A stretch of 5,233 nt of DNA from Thioalkalivibrio sp. Its GTDB lineage: Bacteria > Pseudomonadota > Gammaproteobacteria > Ectothiorhodospirales > Ectothiorhodospiraceae. Below, piece after piece: positions 4,759 to 5,233 of this stretch; within the stretch, counting starts at the first letter, position 1, and each line of letters begins with the position of its first letter. The DNA is taken from the NCBI GenBank assembly GCA_007133115.1, contig SLNI01000061.1, forward strand, positions 1 through 5,233, written 5' to 3'. A model generated the notes under the pieces. It had not been told where the DNA came from. It searched no databases and was given only the letters and a program-made list of their open reading frames with translations. Position numbers and translations under genes: made by a program.

Positions 4759-5233
4759 ATGAGCCGAGTCCACATCACCGACCTCACCCTGCGCGACGGG
4801 CATCAGAGCCTGATCGCCACCCGCCTGCACACCGAGGACATGCTGCCGATCTGCCCGCAGCTGGACCGCATCGGATTTCATTCGCTCGAGGCCTGGGGCG
4901 GCGCGACCTTCGACGCCTGCGTGCGTTTTCTCAAGGAAGATCCCTGGGAGCGTTTGCACCGGCTAAAAGCCGCGCTGCCGAATACGCCGTTGCAGATGCT
5001 CCTTCGCGGCCAGAACCTGCTCGGCTATCGCCACTACGCCGACGACGTCGTACGCGCCTTCGTGCAGCGCAGTGCCGACGGCGGCATCGCGATCTTCCGC
5101 ATCTTCGATGCAATGAACGACACCCGGAATCTGCGCGTGGCCATCGAGGCGACCCGCGAGACCGGCGCCCATGCCCAGGGGACCATCTGCTACACCACCA
5201 GCCCGGTGCACACGTCCCGGCAGTTCGTCGCGA
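4759..5233 (+). CDS. pycB: pyruvate carboxylase subunit B / OadA-type carboxyltransferase, 5' part
   Basis: This subunit carries the carboxyltransferase that moves CO2 from carboxybiotin to pyruvate, forming oxaloacetate. In full-length relatives (about 600 residues) a C-terminal biotinyl domain follows, which lies outside the window. The 158 residues present are the N-terminal part of the TIM-barrel domain. TLRDGHQS (10-17) holds Asp13, the likely metal ligand, and Gln16. WGGATFD (46-52), [10 protein letters not shown] (57-66), [16 protein letters not shown] (81-96) with substrate-binding Arg83, FRIFDAMND (113-121) and YTTSPVHT (145-152) follow. The ATG at 4759 has GGAGA 4 nt upstream. The same fold serves as OadA of the sodium-pumping oxaloacetate decarboxylase, but pairing with a biotin carboxylase gene favours pyruvate carboxylase. 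The gene is cut by the window edge and shows no internal damage. Confidence 0.93.
   Translation, partial: MSRVHITDLTLRDGHQSLIATRLHTEDMLPICPQLDRIGFHSLEAWGGATFDACVRFLKEDPWERLHRLKAALPNTPLQMLLRGQNLLGYRHYADDVVRAFVQRSADGGIAIFRIFDAMNDTRNLRVAIEATRETGAHAQGTICYTTSPVHTSRQFVA

Noticed and set aside
3241..4959. Minus-strand open frame of 572 codons opposite pycA
   Set aside because: It is antisense to a clear biotin carboxylase gene, shows no recognisable domain, and long antisense open frames are expected in GC-rich genes.
4759..5233. The last gene as part of a sodium-pumping oxaloacetate decarboxylase
   Set aside because: The visible N-terminal domain cannot tell the two apart, but the adjacent biotin carboxylase is needed only by pyruvate carboxylase. 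No OadB or OadG is seen, though the window ends before they could be excluded.

Overview
The window looks like a chromosomal piece of a GC-rich gammaproteobacterium. The evidence is the gene order yceD-rpmF-plsX-fabH, the E. coli-type lengths and active-site spacing of FabH, and a Pseudomonas-type two-subunit pyruvate carboxylase. The genus cannot be fixed from the sequence alone.

Layout. Positions 1-310 hold no gene I can identify. They carry two arrays of a 13-bp near-palindrome, GGGGTCTGACCCC, three copies each on an exact 23-bp pitch, separated by an AT-rich imperfect inverted repeat. A short open frame at the left edge may be the end of an unknown gene. Positions 311-3202 carry a four-gene minus-strand cluster, transcribed right to left: yceD (DUF177, 23S rRNA metabolism), rpmF (ribosomal protein L32), plsX (acyl-ACP:phosphate acyltransferase) and fabH (beta-ketoacyl-ACP synthase III). 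plsX and fabH overlap by 4 bp (GTGA), with a very strong Shine-Dalgarno for fabH inside plsX. fabD, the usual next gene, does not begin inside the window; the repeat arrays occupy that position. Positions 3203-3321 form a divergent promoter region. Positions 3322-5233 carry pycA (biotin carboxylase subunit) and the start of pycB/oadA (carboxyltransferase subunit, cut by the window edge) on the plus strand.

How it works together. The minus-strand cluster links ribosome assembly to initiation of fatty acid and phospholipid synthesis: FabH starts acyl chains and PlsX passes finished chains to glycerolipids. The divergent pair would carboxylate pyruvate to oxaloacetate with biotin, an anaplerotic step drawing on the same central carbon pool that feeds acetyl-CoA.

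Regulation is the more interesting layer. A near-consensus sigma-70 promoter (TTGACA-N17-TATATT) would give yceD an mRNA leader of only about 7 nt. A terminator-like hairpin with a U-tract abuts the rpmF ribosome binding site, and a candidate rpmF promoter would start inside that hairpin. A 16-bp hairpin between rpmF and plsX has its T-run on the strand opposite to the genes. All coding genes are ordinary housekeeping families. I see no evidence of a new defence, toxin or biosynthetic system; the repeat arrays and the intergenic hairpins are what deserve a second look.
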